64,000 nucleotides of DNA, taken from positions 45,389,229-45,453,228 of the forward strand of contig JBAIZL010000002.1 of the NCBI GenBank assembly GCA_036971475.1, given 5' to 3'. Shown here one piece after another: positions 1 to 9,177 of the stretch. Under the pieces are notes generated by a model that was not told the origin of the DNA, made no database searches, and saw nothing but the letters and a program-made list of their open reading frames with translations. How positions within the stretch are numbered: the stretch's first letter is position 1; each line of letters opens with the position of its first letter. A program made the translations under genes and the position numbers. Source of the stretch: Prosapia bicincta (Eukaryota; Arthropoda; Insecta; Hemiptera; Cercopidae).

Positions 1-947
1 TTTATTGTAATAAGGTATTTGTTAGTTGGGTCTGGGATTTGTTCGTATTTATTTTCTTTTATGTAGTTAGTCATTGAATCGATATATTTGGTATTTTCTA
101 TTATTACTGGAGTATTTGTTTTATCTGATTTTAATATTAAGTAATCGTTGTTTTCTATTTTTTCTCTGAGTTTTATAATTTCTTTTTTATTAATATATTG
201 TTCTGTTATTTTTGTTTTTTCCGTTTTTATTAGGTTAATTTTATTATTAATGTTATTTCTTATGTGTTCAGTATTTTGGTGGGTAATTTTGTGGATGTTA
301 GATTCTGTGTCAACTATTAGGTTTTTTATTATTTGTTTTTTGTTGAAGTTAGGTAGGTTATATTTGAAGGAATTTGTTATTATTATTTTTTCTTTTTCAG
401 TAAATTCTGTTTTAGTTAAGTTTATGAATTTATTATTGTTAGAAGTGTGGGTTGGTTCTAGGCTATTTTTTAGGTTATGTTGTTGTTTTGATGTGTGGAT
501 TGGTGCTAGGCTATTTTTTAGGTTAAGTTGTTTTGATAAATTTTCGATTTTTTTGTTTTGTCTGTTAATAGTGTTTGTTTTATGTTTTATTATAATTTGT
601 TGTATTTTTTCGTGAATAATAGGTGTGAGAGTGTCAAAAGTTTTCATTAATTCCAAATTGGTTGTGTATAATTGTAAATTGATTTGGCTTTTTTTATGGT
701 AGGCAGCTTTAATGTTTTGTTTAATAATGTGTGATTCTGCTATTTTTGTTGCTTTATTGATAATAGTGTTATGTTTATTTTTTATGTGTAATTTTGCGTA
801 TTTTGGTGTTATATTAAGAGTTAGGCATTTTTTATTAAATTGTATTTTGTTGATGCAATTCTGGAGTTTGATTTTGAGGTTAATATATTTACGGTACAGT
901 TGTTTACCTTGGTAGGTATTAAATTCTTGATATTTAATATTATCCAT
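1..947 (-). CDS. PLE RT/GIY-YIG protein, N-terminal part of a copy cut by the window edge
   Basis: N-terminal 315 codons of the family 1 protein, with the ATG at 945-947 on the minus strand. The RT motifs and GIY-YIG domain lie outside the window. It differs from its neighbour by an Ile replacing Leu in the REKLENN stretch. The same change occurs in the frameshifted plus-strand copy at 34820, so the variant is shared between arms or arose twice. No stop or frameshift is visible in the part present. Confidence 0.9.
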   Translation of the reverse strand, partial: MDNIKYQEFNTYQGKQLYRKYINLKIKLQNCINKIQFNKKCLTLNITPKYAKLHIKNKHNTIINKATKIAESHIIKQNIKAAYHKKSQINLQLYTTNLELMKTFDTLTPIIHEKIQQIIIKHKTNTINRQNKKIENLSKQLNLKNSLAPIHTSKQQHNLKNSLEPTHTSNNNKFINLTKTEFTEKEKIIITNSFKYNLPNFNKKQIIKNLIVDTESNIHKITHQNTEHIRNNINNKINLIKTEKTKITEQYINKKEIIKLREKIENNDYLILKSDKTNTPVIIENTKYIDSMTNYIKENKYEQIPDPTNKYLITI

Positions 948-1074
948 TGTTTTTCCGTTGCACTGACTTTATGAAGTTAATATATTACTATTTTTGAGTA
1001 ATTTTATCCACCATTAAGTACAATAATTTTACCTTGAGTGATGAGGCACCTTTCGGTCTTTGACCATTGTCGAA

Positions 1075-3648
1075 TCACTGATTGTTCTCTGCTGTGGATG
1101 CTACGTCCGTGAAGCCGGTGTTTGTTGAAGTTACGCGCACTATTTCTTGATCTGTGTGTATGAGGTTTCTGTATAGTATGTCTTCTGTATATGTTGTTTG
1201 TAAATTCATTAAGTTGTTGTGTATGTTTTTATAAATGTGGTATTTTTCTAGTGAGTTTAGTTCTATTGGGTTGTTATTTATTTCCAGTATGGTTAGGTTA
1301 TTTTCGTAATTTGTAATTTCGTGTTTATGGGAAATTAGGTGTGCTGCAACATTTGATACTTTAGAATTTTTATTTTTGAATGCTCTATAATGTTCTTCAA
1401 ATCTTATTTTAAATGTTCTGGATGTTTTTCCTATGTAAAAAGCGTTACAGTTGTTGCATGTGATTTTGTAGATTCCTGATAGGTTATGTTTTTCTGAATT
1501 TGTTATGTGGTTTTTGTTACTAAGATATTTTATTATTTTGTTGTTTGGTTTGTAAGTTGGAATGTAGTATTCTTTGTTGTATATATTTGTTATTTTTTCT
1601 ATTTTGTTATTGGTATATTTATATTTTAGGTAGATTTTTTTATTTTTATTGTTTTCGTGTTCCGGTTGTAGTGTTGTGTTGATGTTAGGTTTTTTTGTGA
1701 ATTTATTGTATATATTTTTTATAATGTGTTTGTTGTATCCATTTTCTATTGCTATTTTTGTAATGTTATCTAATTCTTCATTTAATTTTTGTTTGTTATC
1801 CTGTGTGTATTTTATTGCTTTATTTATCATGTTACTGTAAGTGTTAATTTTGTGTGTCCAGGGGTGGTTAGATTTGTAGTGTATTGTGGTGTTGTTGGAA
1901 GTAGGTTTCCTGTATACTGTAGTTTCTATTTTATTATCATTTATATTTAAAGTAATGTCGAGGAAGTTGATTGTTCTGTTTGTTTCTGTTTCAACGGTGA
2001 ATTGTATGTTTTCGTTGTATGTATTTAGTTTGTTTAATATTATGACGTGTTCGTTGTGAATGGTAGGTTGGTATATTACAAGTATATCGTCTACATATCT
2101 TGTCCATAGTGAGATATTGTGTGTGTTTATTATAGGTTTAATTATTATTTGTTCAAAGTGTTGTAAATATATTTCTGACATGACAGATGAGATGGGTGAA
2201 CCCATGGGGAGTCCTGTTGTTTGTTTATAATATTTATTGTTAAATTGGAAGTAATTTTGGTTACATATGTGTTTGGTTAGCGTAATGATACTATCTATTA
2301 TGTTTCTTTTTTCGTTATTGTGTATCAGTTTGTTTTTTATTATTTCTATGGTTTCTTCTATTGGGATACTAGGGTACATGTTAGTTATGTCATAACTTAT
2401 TATTTTTGTGTTGCTGTTTGTTTTTATCGTTTTTATTTTATTAATTAATTCGTATCCATTTTTTATATTGTATGTGTTGTTGATGTGTATTTTAGATCTT
2501 AGGATTTTGTCTAGAATTTTTGCGATTATGTAAGATGGTGCTGTTGTGAAATTTATTAGTGGTCTAAATGGTGTGTTTGGTTTATGGATTTTAGGTATCC
2601 CTGATAATACGGGCGCGCATGGTTTAAATGGGTATAATCTTGTGTGGTATTTTAATTTATTGTTATAGTTTAGGGTGTTACGGTGAGTGACTATTAAGTT
2701 TTTTATTGTAATAAGGTATTTGTTAGTTGGGTCTGGGATTTGTTCGTATTTATTTTCTTTTATGTAGTTAGTCATTGAATCGATATATTTGGTATTTTCT
2801 ATTATTACTGGAGTATTTGTTTTATCTGATTTTAATATTAAGTAATCGTTGTTTTCTAGTTTTTCTCTGAGTTTTATAATTTCTTTTTTATTAATATATT
2901 GTTCTGTTATTTTTGTTTTTTCCGTTTTTATTAGGTTAATTTTATTATTAATGTTATTTCTTATGTGTTCAGTATTTTGGTGGGTAATTTTGTGGATGTT
3001 AGATTCTGTGTCAACTATTAGGTTTTTTATTATTTGTTTTTTGTTGAAGTTAGGTAGGTTATATTTGAAGGAATTTGTTATTATTATTTTTTCTTTTTCA
3101 GTAAATTCTGTTTTAGTTAAGTTTATGAATTTATTATTGTTAGAAGTGTGGGTTGGTTCTAGGCTATTTTTTAGGTTATGTTGTTGTTTTGATGTGTGGA
3201 TTGGTGCTAGGCTATTTTTTAGGTTAAGTTGTTTTGATAAATTTTCGATTTTTTTGTTTTGTCTGTTAATAGTGTTTGTTTTATGTTTTATTATAATTTG
3301 TTGTATTTTTTCGTGAATAATAGGTGTGAGAGTGTCAAAAGTTTTCATTAATTCCAAATTGGTTGTGTATAATTGTAAATTGATTTGGCTTTTTTTATGG
3401 TAGGCAGCTTTAATGTTTTGTTTAATAATGTGTGATTCTGCTATTTTTGTTGCTTTATTGATAATAGTGTTATGTTTATTTTTTATGTGTAATTTTGCGT
3501 ATTTTGGTGTTATATTAAGAGTTAGGCATTTTTTATTAAATTGTATTTTGTTGATGCAATTCTGGAGTTTGATTTTGAGGTTAATATATTTACGGTACAG
3601 TTGTTTACCTTGGTAGGTATTAAATTCTTGATATTTAATATTATCCAT
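1075..3648 (-). CDS. PLE reverse transcriptase-GIY-YIG endonuclease, full-length copy L1
   Basis: 857 residues, single exon, with the ATG in context aacaATGG. Expected role: RNA-dependent DNA synthesis primed at a nick made by the element's own endonuclease. Visible landmarks: a basic Asn/Lys/Ile-rich N-terminus; a 16-residue-period duplication (N142-S153 and N158-S169); GIPKIHKP at 350-357; RT motif A SYDITNMYPSIP at 418-429 with D420; motif B TTGLPMGSPISS at 477-488; motif C YVDD at 518-521 (D520, D521); FLDI near 562-565; then the C-terminal nuclease with GIY 725-727, YIG 738-740, R744/R749, H753 and a candidate catalytic Glu at E801. Cysteines C731 and C734 lie between GIY and YIG. This RT-then-GIY-YIG order is diagnostic of endonuclease-bearing PLEs. 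The subfamily was not assigned. Variant state: NYIKEN, HNEHV, PNINTT. Confidence 0.95.
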   Translation of the reverse strand: MDNIKYQEFNTYQGKQLYRKYINLKIKLQNCINKIQFNKKCLTLNITPKYAKLHIKNKHNTIINKATKIAESHIIKQNIKAAYHKKSQINLQLYTTNLELMKTFDTLTPIIHEKIQQIIIKHKTNTINRQNKKIENLSKQLNLKNSLAPIHTSKQQHNLKNSLEPTHTSNNNKFINLTKTEFTEKEKIIITNSFKYNLPNFNKKQIIKNLIVDTESNIHKITHQNTEHIRNNINNKINLIKTEKTKITEQYINKKEIIKLREKLENNDYLILKSDKTNTPVIIENTKYIDSMTNYIKENKYEQIPDPTNKYLITIKNLIVTHRNTLNYNNKLKYHTRLYPFKPCAPVLSGIPKIHKPNTPFRPLINFTTAPSYIIAKILDKILRSKIHINNTYNIKNGYELINKIKTIKTNSNTKIISYDITNMYPSIPIEETIEIIKNKLIHNNEKRNIIDSIITLTKHICNQNYFQFNNKYYKQTTGLPMGSPISSVMSEIYLQHFEQIIIKPIINTHNISLWTRYVDDILVIYQPTIHNEHVIILNKLNTYNENIQFTVETETNRTINFLDITLNINDNKIETTVYRKPTSNNTTIHYKSNHPWTHKINTYSNMINKAIKYTQDNKQKLNEELDNITKIAIENGYNKHIIKNIYNKFTKKPNINTTLQPEHENNKNKKIYLKYKYTNNKIEKITNIYNKEYYIPTYKPNNKIIKYLSNKNHITNSEKHNLSGIYKITCNNCNAFYIGKTSRTFKIRFEEHYRAFKNKNSKVSNVAAHLISHKHEITNYENNLTILEINNNPIELNSLEKYHIYKNIHNNLMNLQTTYTEDILYRNLIHTDQEIVRVTSTNTGFTDVASTAENNQ

Positions 3649-3775
3649 TGTTTTTCCGTTGCACTGACTTTATGAAGTTAATATATTACTATTTTTGAGT
3701 AATTTTATCCACCATTAAGTACAATAATTTTACCTTGAGTGATGAGGCACCTTTCGGTCTTTGACCATTGTCGAA

Positions 3776-6349
3776 TCACTGATTGTTCTCTGCTGTGGAT
3801 GCTACGTCCGTGAAGCCGGTGTTTGTTGAAGTTACGCGCACTATTTCTTGATCTGTGTGTATGAGGTTTCTGTATAGTATGTCTTCTGTATATGTTGTTT
3901 GTAAATTCATTAAGTTGTTGTGTATGTTTTTATAAATGTGGTATTTTTCTAGTGAGTTTAGTTCTATTGGGTTGTTATTTATTTCCAGTATGGTTAGGTT
4001 ATTTTCGTAATTTGTAATTTCGTGTTTATGGGAAATTAGGTGTGCTGCAACATTTGATACTTTAGAATTTTTATTTTTGAATGCTCTATAATGTTCTTCA
4101 AATCTTATTTTAAATGTTCTGGATGTTTTTCCTATGTAAAAAGCGTTACAGTTGTTGCATGTGATTTTGTAGATTCCTGATAGGTTATGTTTTTCTGAAT
4201 TTGTTATGTGGTTTTTGTTACTAAGATATTTTATTATTTTGTTGTTTGGTTTGTAAGTTGGAATGTAGTATTCTTTGTTGTATATATTTGTTATTTTTTC
4301 TATTTTGTTATTGGTATATTTATATTTTAGGTAGATTTTTTTATTTTTATTGTTTTCGTGTTCCGGTTGTAGTGTTGTGTTGATGTTAGGTTTTTTTGTG
4401 AATTTATTGTATATATTTTTTATAATGTGTTTGTTGTATCCATTTTCTATTGCTATTTTTGTAATGTTATCTAATTCTTCATTTAATTTTTGTTTGTTAT
4501 CCTGTGTGTATTTTATTGCTTTATTTATCATGTTACTGTAAGTGTTAATTTTGTGTGTCCAGGGGTGGTTAGATTTGTAGTGTATTGTGGTGTTGTTGGA
4601 AGTAGGTTTCCTGTATACTGTAGTTTCTATTTTATTATCATTTATATTTAAAGTAATGTCGAGGAAGTTGATTGTTCTGTTTGTTTCTGTTTCAACGGTG
4701 AATTGTATGTTTTCGTTGTATGTATTTAGTTTGTTTAATATTATGACGTGTTCGTTGTGAATGGTAGGTTGGTATATTACAAGTATATCGTCTACATATC
4801 TTGTCCATAGTGAGATATTGTGTGTGTTTATTATAGGTTTAATTATTATTTGTTCAAAGTGTTGTAAATATATTTCTGACATGACAGATGAGATGGGTGA
4901 ACCCATGGGGAGTCCTGTTGTTTGTTTATAATATTTATTGTTAAATTGGAAGTAATTTTGGTTACATATGTGTTTGGTTAGCGTAATGATACTATCTATT
5001 ATGTTTCTTTTTTCGTTATTGTGTATCAGTTTGTTTTTTATTATTTCTATGGTTTCTTCTATTGGGATACTAGGGTACATGTTAGTTATGTCATAACTTA
5101 TTATTTTTGTGTTGCTGTTTGTTTTTATCGTTTTTATTTTATTAATTAATTCGTATCCATTTTTTATATTGTATGTGTTGTTGATGTGTATTTTAGATCT
5201 TAGGATTTTGTCTAGAATTTTTGCGATTATGTAAGATGGTGCTGTTGTGAAATTTATTAGTGGTCTAAATGGTGTGTTTGGTTTATGGATTTTAGGTATC
5301 CCTGATAATACGGGCGCGCATGGTTTAAATGGGTATAATCTTGTGTGGTATTTTAATTTATTGTTATAGTTTAGGGTGTTACGGTGAGTGACTATTAAGT
5401 TTTTTATTGTAATAAGGTATTTGTTAGTTGGGTCTGGGATTTGTTCGTATTTATTTTCTTTTATGTAGTTAGTCATTGAATCGATATATTTGGTATTTTC
5501 TATTATTACTGGAGTATTTGTTTTATCTGATTTTAATATTAAGTAATCGTTGTTTTCTAGTTTTTCTCTGAGTTTTATAATTTCTTTTTTATTAATATAT
5601 TGTTCTGTTATTTTTGTTTTTTCCGTTTTTATTAGGTTAATTTTATTATTAATGTTATTTCTTATGTGTTCAGTATTTTGGTGGGTAATTTTGTGGATGT
5701 TAGATTCTGTGTCAACTATTAGGTTTTTTATTATTTGTTTTTTGTTGAAGTTAGGTAGGTTATATTTGAAGGAATTTGTTATTATTATTTTTTCTTTTTC
5801 AGTAAATTCTGTTTTAGTTAAGTTTATGAATTTATTATTGTTAGAAGTGTGGGTTGGTTCTAGGCTATTTTTTAGGTTATGTTGTTGTTTTGATGTGTGG
5901 ATTGGTGCTAGGCTATTTTTTAGGTTAAGTTGTTTTGATAAATTTTCGATTTTTTTGTTTTGTCTGTTAATAGTGTTTGTTTTATGTTTTATTATAATTT
6001 GTTGTATTTTTTCGTGAATAATAGGTGTGAGAGTGTCAAAAGTTTTCATTAATTCCAAATTGGTTGTGTATAATTGTAAATTGATTTGGCTTTTTTTATG
6101 GTAGGCAGCTTTAATGTTTTGTTTAATAATGTGTGATTCTGCTATTTTTGTTGCTTTATTGATAATAGTGTTATGTTTATTTTTTATGTGTAATTTTGCG
6201 TATTTTGGTGTTATATTAAGAGTTAGGCATTTTTTATTAAATTGTATTTTGTTGATGCAATTCTGGAGTTTGATTTTGAGGTTAATATATTTACGGTACA
6301 GTTGTTTACCTTGGTAGGTATTAAATTCTTGATATTTAATATTATCCAT
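3776..6349 (-). CDS. PLE reverse transcriptase-GIY-YIG endonuclease, copy L2
   Basis: Full 857-codon ORF with the same predicted protein as copy L1 (NYIKEN, HNEHV, PNINTT). All RT and GIY-YIG landmark residues are kept. It lies 127 bp from each neighbouring CDS, and its stop codon overlaps the conserved three-way-junction fold. Identical adjacent copies suggest recent local duplication or conversion. Confidence 0.95.
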   Translation of the reverse strand: MDNIKYQEFNTYQGKQLYRKYINLKIKLQNCINKIQFNKKCLTLNITPKYAKLHIKNKHNTIINKATKIAESHIIKQNIKAAYHKKSQINLQLYTTNLELMKTFDTLTPIIHEKIQQIIIKHKTNTINRQNKKIENLSKQLNLKNSLAPIHTSKQQHNLKNSLEPTHTSNNNKFINLTKTEFTEKEKIIITNSFKYNLPNFNKKQIIKNLIVDTESNIHKITHQNTEHIRNNINNKINLIKTEKTKITEQYINKKEIIKLREKLENNDYLILKSDKTNTPVIIENTKYIDSMTNYIKENKYEQIPDPTNKYLITIKNLIVTHRNTLNYNNKLKYHTRLYPFKPCAPVLSGIPKIHKPNTPFRPLINFTTAPSYIIAKILDKILRSKIHINNTYNIKNGYELINKIKTIKTNSNTKIISYDITNMYPSIPIEETIEIIKNKLIHNNEKRNIIDSIITLTKHICNQNYFQFNNKYYKQTTGLPMGSPISSVMSEIYLQHFEQIIIKPIINTHNISLWTRYVDDILVIYQPTIHNEHVIILNKLNTYNENIQFTVETETNRTINFLDITLNINDNKIETTVYRKPTSNNTTIHYKSNHPWTHKINTYSNMINKAIKYTQDNKQKLNEELDNITKIAIENGYNKHIIKNIYNKFTKKPNINTTLQPEHENNKNKKIYLKYKYTNNKIEKITNIYNKEYYIPTYKPNNKIIKYLSNKNHITNSEKHNLSGIYKITCNNCNAFYIGKTSRTFKIRFEEHYRAFKNKNSKVSNVAAHLISHKHEITNYENNLTILEINNNPIELNSLEKYHIYKNIHNNLMNLQTTYTEDILYRNLIHTDQEIVRVTSTNTGFTDVASTAENNQ

Positions 6350-6476
6350 TGTTTTTCCGTTGCACTGACTTTATGAAGTTAATATATTACTATTTTTGAG
6401 TAATTTTATCCACCATTAAGTACAATAATTTTACCTTGAGTGATGAGGCACCTTTCGGTCTTTGACCATTGTCGAA

Positions 6477-9050
6477 TCACTGATTGTTCTCTGCTGTGGA
6501 TGCTACGTCCGTGAAGCCGGTGTTTGTTGAAGTTACGCGCACTATTTCTTGATCTGTGTGTATGAGGTTTCTGTATAGTATGTCTTCTGTATATGTTGTT
6601 TGTAAATTCATTAAGTTGTTGTGTATGTTTTTATAAATGTGGTATTTTTCTAGTGAGTTTAGTTCTATTGGGTTGTTATTTATTTCCAGTATGGTTAGGT
6701 TATTTTCGTAATTTGTAATTTCGTGTTTATGGGAAATTAGGTGTGCTGCAACATTTGATACTTTAGAATTTTTATTTTTGAATGCTCTATAATGTTCTTC
6801 AAATCTTATTTTAAATGTTCTGGATGTTTTTCCTATGTAAAAAGCGTTACAGTTGTTGCATGTGATTTTGTAGATTCCTGATAGGTTATGTTTTTCTGAA
6901 TTTGTTATGTGGTTTTTGTTACTAAGATATTTTATTATTTTGTTGTTTGGTTTGTAAGTTGGAATGTAGTATTCTTTGTTGTATATATTTGTTATTTTTT
7001 CTATTTTGTTATTGGTATATTTATATTTTAGGTAGATTTTTTTATTTTTATTGTTTTCGTGTTCCGGTTGTAGTGTTGTGTTGATGTTAGGTTTTTTTGT
7101 GAATTTATTGTATATATTTTTTATAATGTGTTTGTTGTATCCATTTTCTATTGCTATTTTTGTAATGTTATCTAATTCTTCATTTAATTTTTGTTTGTTA
7201 TCCTGTGTGTATTTTATTGCTTTATTTATCATGTTACTGTAAGTGTTAATTTTGTGTGTCCAGGGGTGGTTAGATTTGTAGTGTATTGTGGTGTTGTTGG
7301 AAGTAGGTTTCCTGTATACTGTAGTTTCTATTTTATTATCATTTATATTTAAAGTAATGTCGAGGAAGTTGATTGTTCTGTTTGTTTCTGTTTCAACGGT
7401 GAATTGTATGTTTTCGTTGTATGTATTTAGTTTGTTTAATATTATGACGTGTTCGTTGTGAATGGTAGGTTGGTATATTACAAGTATATCGTCTACATAT
7501 CTTGTCCATAGTGAGATATTGTGTGTGTTTATTATAGGTTTAATTATTATTTGTTCAAAGTGTTGTAAATATATTTCTGACATGACAGATGAGATGGGTG
7601 AACCCATGGGGAGTCCTGTTGTTTGTTTATAATATTTATTGTTAAATTGGAAGTAATTTTGGTTACATATGTGTTTGGTTAGCGTAATGATACTATCTAT
7701 TATGTTTCTTTTTTCGTTATTGTGTATCAGTTTGTTTTTTATTATTTCTATGGTTTCTTCTATTGGGATACTAGGGTACATGTTAGTTATGTCATAACTT
7801 ATTATTTTTGTGTTGCTGTTTGTTTTTATCGTTTTTATTTTATTAATTAATTCGTATCCATTTTTTATATTGTATGTGTTGTTGATGTGTATTTTAGATC
7901 TTAGGATTTTGTCTAGAATTTTTGCGATTATGTAAGATGGTGCTGTTGTGAAATTTATTAGTGGTCTAAATGGTGTGTTTGGTTTATGGATTTTAGGTAT
8001 CCCTGATAATACGGGCGCGCATGGTTTAAATGGGTATAATCTTGTGTGGTATTTTAATTTATTGTTATAGTTTAGGGTGTTACGGTGAGTGACTATTAAG
8101 TTTTTTATTGTAATAAGGTATTTGTTAGTTGGGTCTGGGATTTGTTCGTATTTATTTTCTTTTATGTAGTTAGTCATTGAATCGATATATTTGGTATTTT
8201 CTATTATTACTGGAGTATTTGTTTTATCTGATTTTAATATTAAGTAATCGTTGTTTTCTAGTTTTTCTCTGAGTTTTATAATTTCTTTTTTATTAATATA
8301 TTGTTCTGTTATTTTTGTTTTTTCCGTTTTTATTAGGTTAATTTTATTATTAATGTTATTTCTTATGTGTTCAGTATTTTGGTGGGTAATTTTGTGGATG
8401 TTAGATTCTGTGTCAACTATTAGGTTTTTTATTATTTGTTTTTTGTTGAAGTTAGGTAGGTTATATTTGAAGGAATTTGTTATTATTATTTTTTCTTTTT
8501 CAGTAAATTCTGTTTTAGTTAAGTTTATGAATTTATTATTGTTAGAAGTGTGGGTTGGTTCTAGGCTATTTTTTAGGTTATGTTGTTGTTTTGATGTGTG
8601 GATTGGTGCTAGGCTATTTTTTAGGTTAAGTTGTTTTGATAAATTTTCGATTTTTTTGTTTTGTCTGTTAATAGTGTTTGTTTTATGTTTTATTATAATT
8701 TGTTGTATTTTTTCGTGAATAATAGGTGTGAGAGTGTCAAAAGTTTTCATTAATTCCAAATTGGTTGTGTATAATTGTAAATTGATTTGGCTTTTTTTAT
8801 GGTAGGCAGCTTTAATGTTTTGTTTAATAATGTGTGATTCTGCTATTTTTGTTGCTTTATTGATAATAGTGTTATGTTTATTTTTTATGTGTAATTTTGC
8901 GTATTTTGGTGTTATATTAAGAGTTAGGCATTTTTTATTAAATTGTATTTTGTTGATGCAATTCTGGAGTTTGATTTTGAGGTTAATATATTTACGGTAC
9001 AGTTGTTTACCTTGGTAGGTATTAAATTCTTGATATTTAATATTATCCAT
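6477..9050 (-). CDS. PLE reverse transcriptase-GIY-YIG endonuclease, copy L3
   Basis: Full 857-codon ORF with the same predicted protein as copies L1 and L2, making three successive identical proteins. All catalytic landmarks are intact: D420, D520/D521, GIY-YIG and E801. This block is the most homogenised part of the left arm. Confidence 0.95.
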   Translation of the reverse strand: MDNIKYQEFNTYQGKQLYRKYINLKIKLQNCINKIQFNKKCLTLNITPKYAKLHIKNKHNTIINKATKIAESHIIKQNIKAAYHKKSQINLQLYTTNLELMKTFDTLTPIIHEKIQQIIIKHKTNTINRQNKKIENLSKQLNLKNSLAPIHTSKQQHNLKNSLEPTHTSNNNKFINLTKTEFTEKEKIIITNSFKYNLPNFNKKQIIKNLIVDTESNIHKITHQNTEHIRNNINNKINLIKTEKTKITEQYINKKEIIKLREKLENNDYLILKSDKTNTPVIIENTKYIDSMTNYIKENKYEQIPDPTNKYLITIKNLIVTHRNTLNYNNKLKYHTRLYPFKPCAPVLSGIPKIHKPNTPFRPLINFTTAPSYIIAKILDKILRSKIHINNTYNIKNGYELINKIKTIKTNSNTKIISYDITNMYPSIPIEETIEIIKNKLIHNNEKRNIIDSIITLTKHICNQNYFQFNNKYYKQTTGLPMGSPISSVMSEIYLQHFEQIIIKPIINTHNISLWTRYVDDILVIYQPTIHNEHVIILNKLNTYNENIQFTVETETNRTINFLDITLNINDNKIETTVYRKPTSNNTTIHYKSNHPWTHKINTYSNMINKAIKYTQDNKQKLNEELDNITKIAIENGYNKHIIKNIYNKFTKKPNINTTLQPEHENNKNKKIYLKYKYTNNKIEKITNIYNKEYYIPTYKPNNKIIKYLSNKNHITNSEKHNLSGIYKITCNNCNAFYIGKTSRTFKIRFEEHYRAFKNKNSKVSNVAAHLISHKHEITNYENNLTILEINNNPIELNSLEKYHIYKNIHNNLMNLQTTYTEDILYRNLIHTDQEIVRVTSTNTGFTDVASTAENNQ

Positions 9051-9177
9051 TGTTTTTCCGTTGCACTGACTTTATGAAGTTAATATATTACTATTTTTGA
9101 GTAATTTTATCCACCATTAAGTACAATAATTTTACCTTGAGTGATGAGGCACCTTTCGGTCTTTGACCATTGTCGAA

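Noticed and set aside
148..615. Repeated 155-codon ORF on the strand opposite every PLE copy (also 67- and 63-codon ORFs), rich in Phe/Leu/Ile/Val
   Set aside because: They lie entirely antisense to the intact RT/GIY-YIG frame. Their hydrophobic composition is what the complement of an A-rich Asn/Lys/Ile-coding strand yields. They recur only because the unit repeats.
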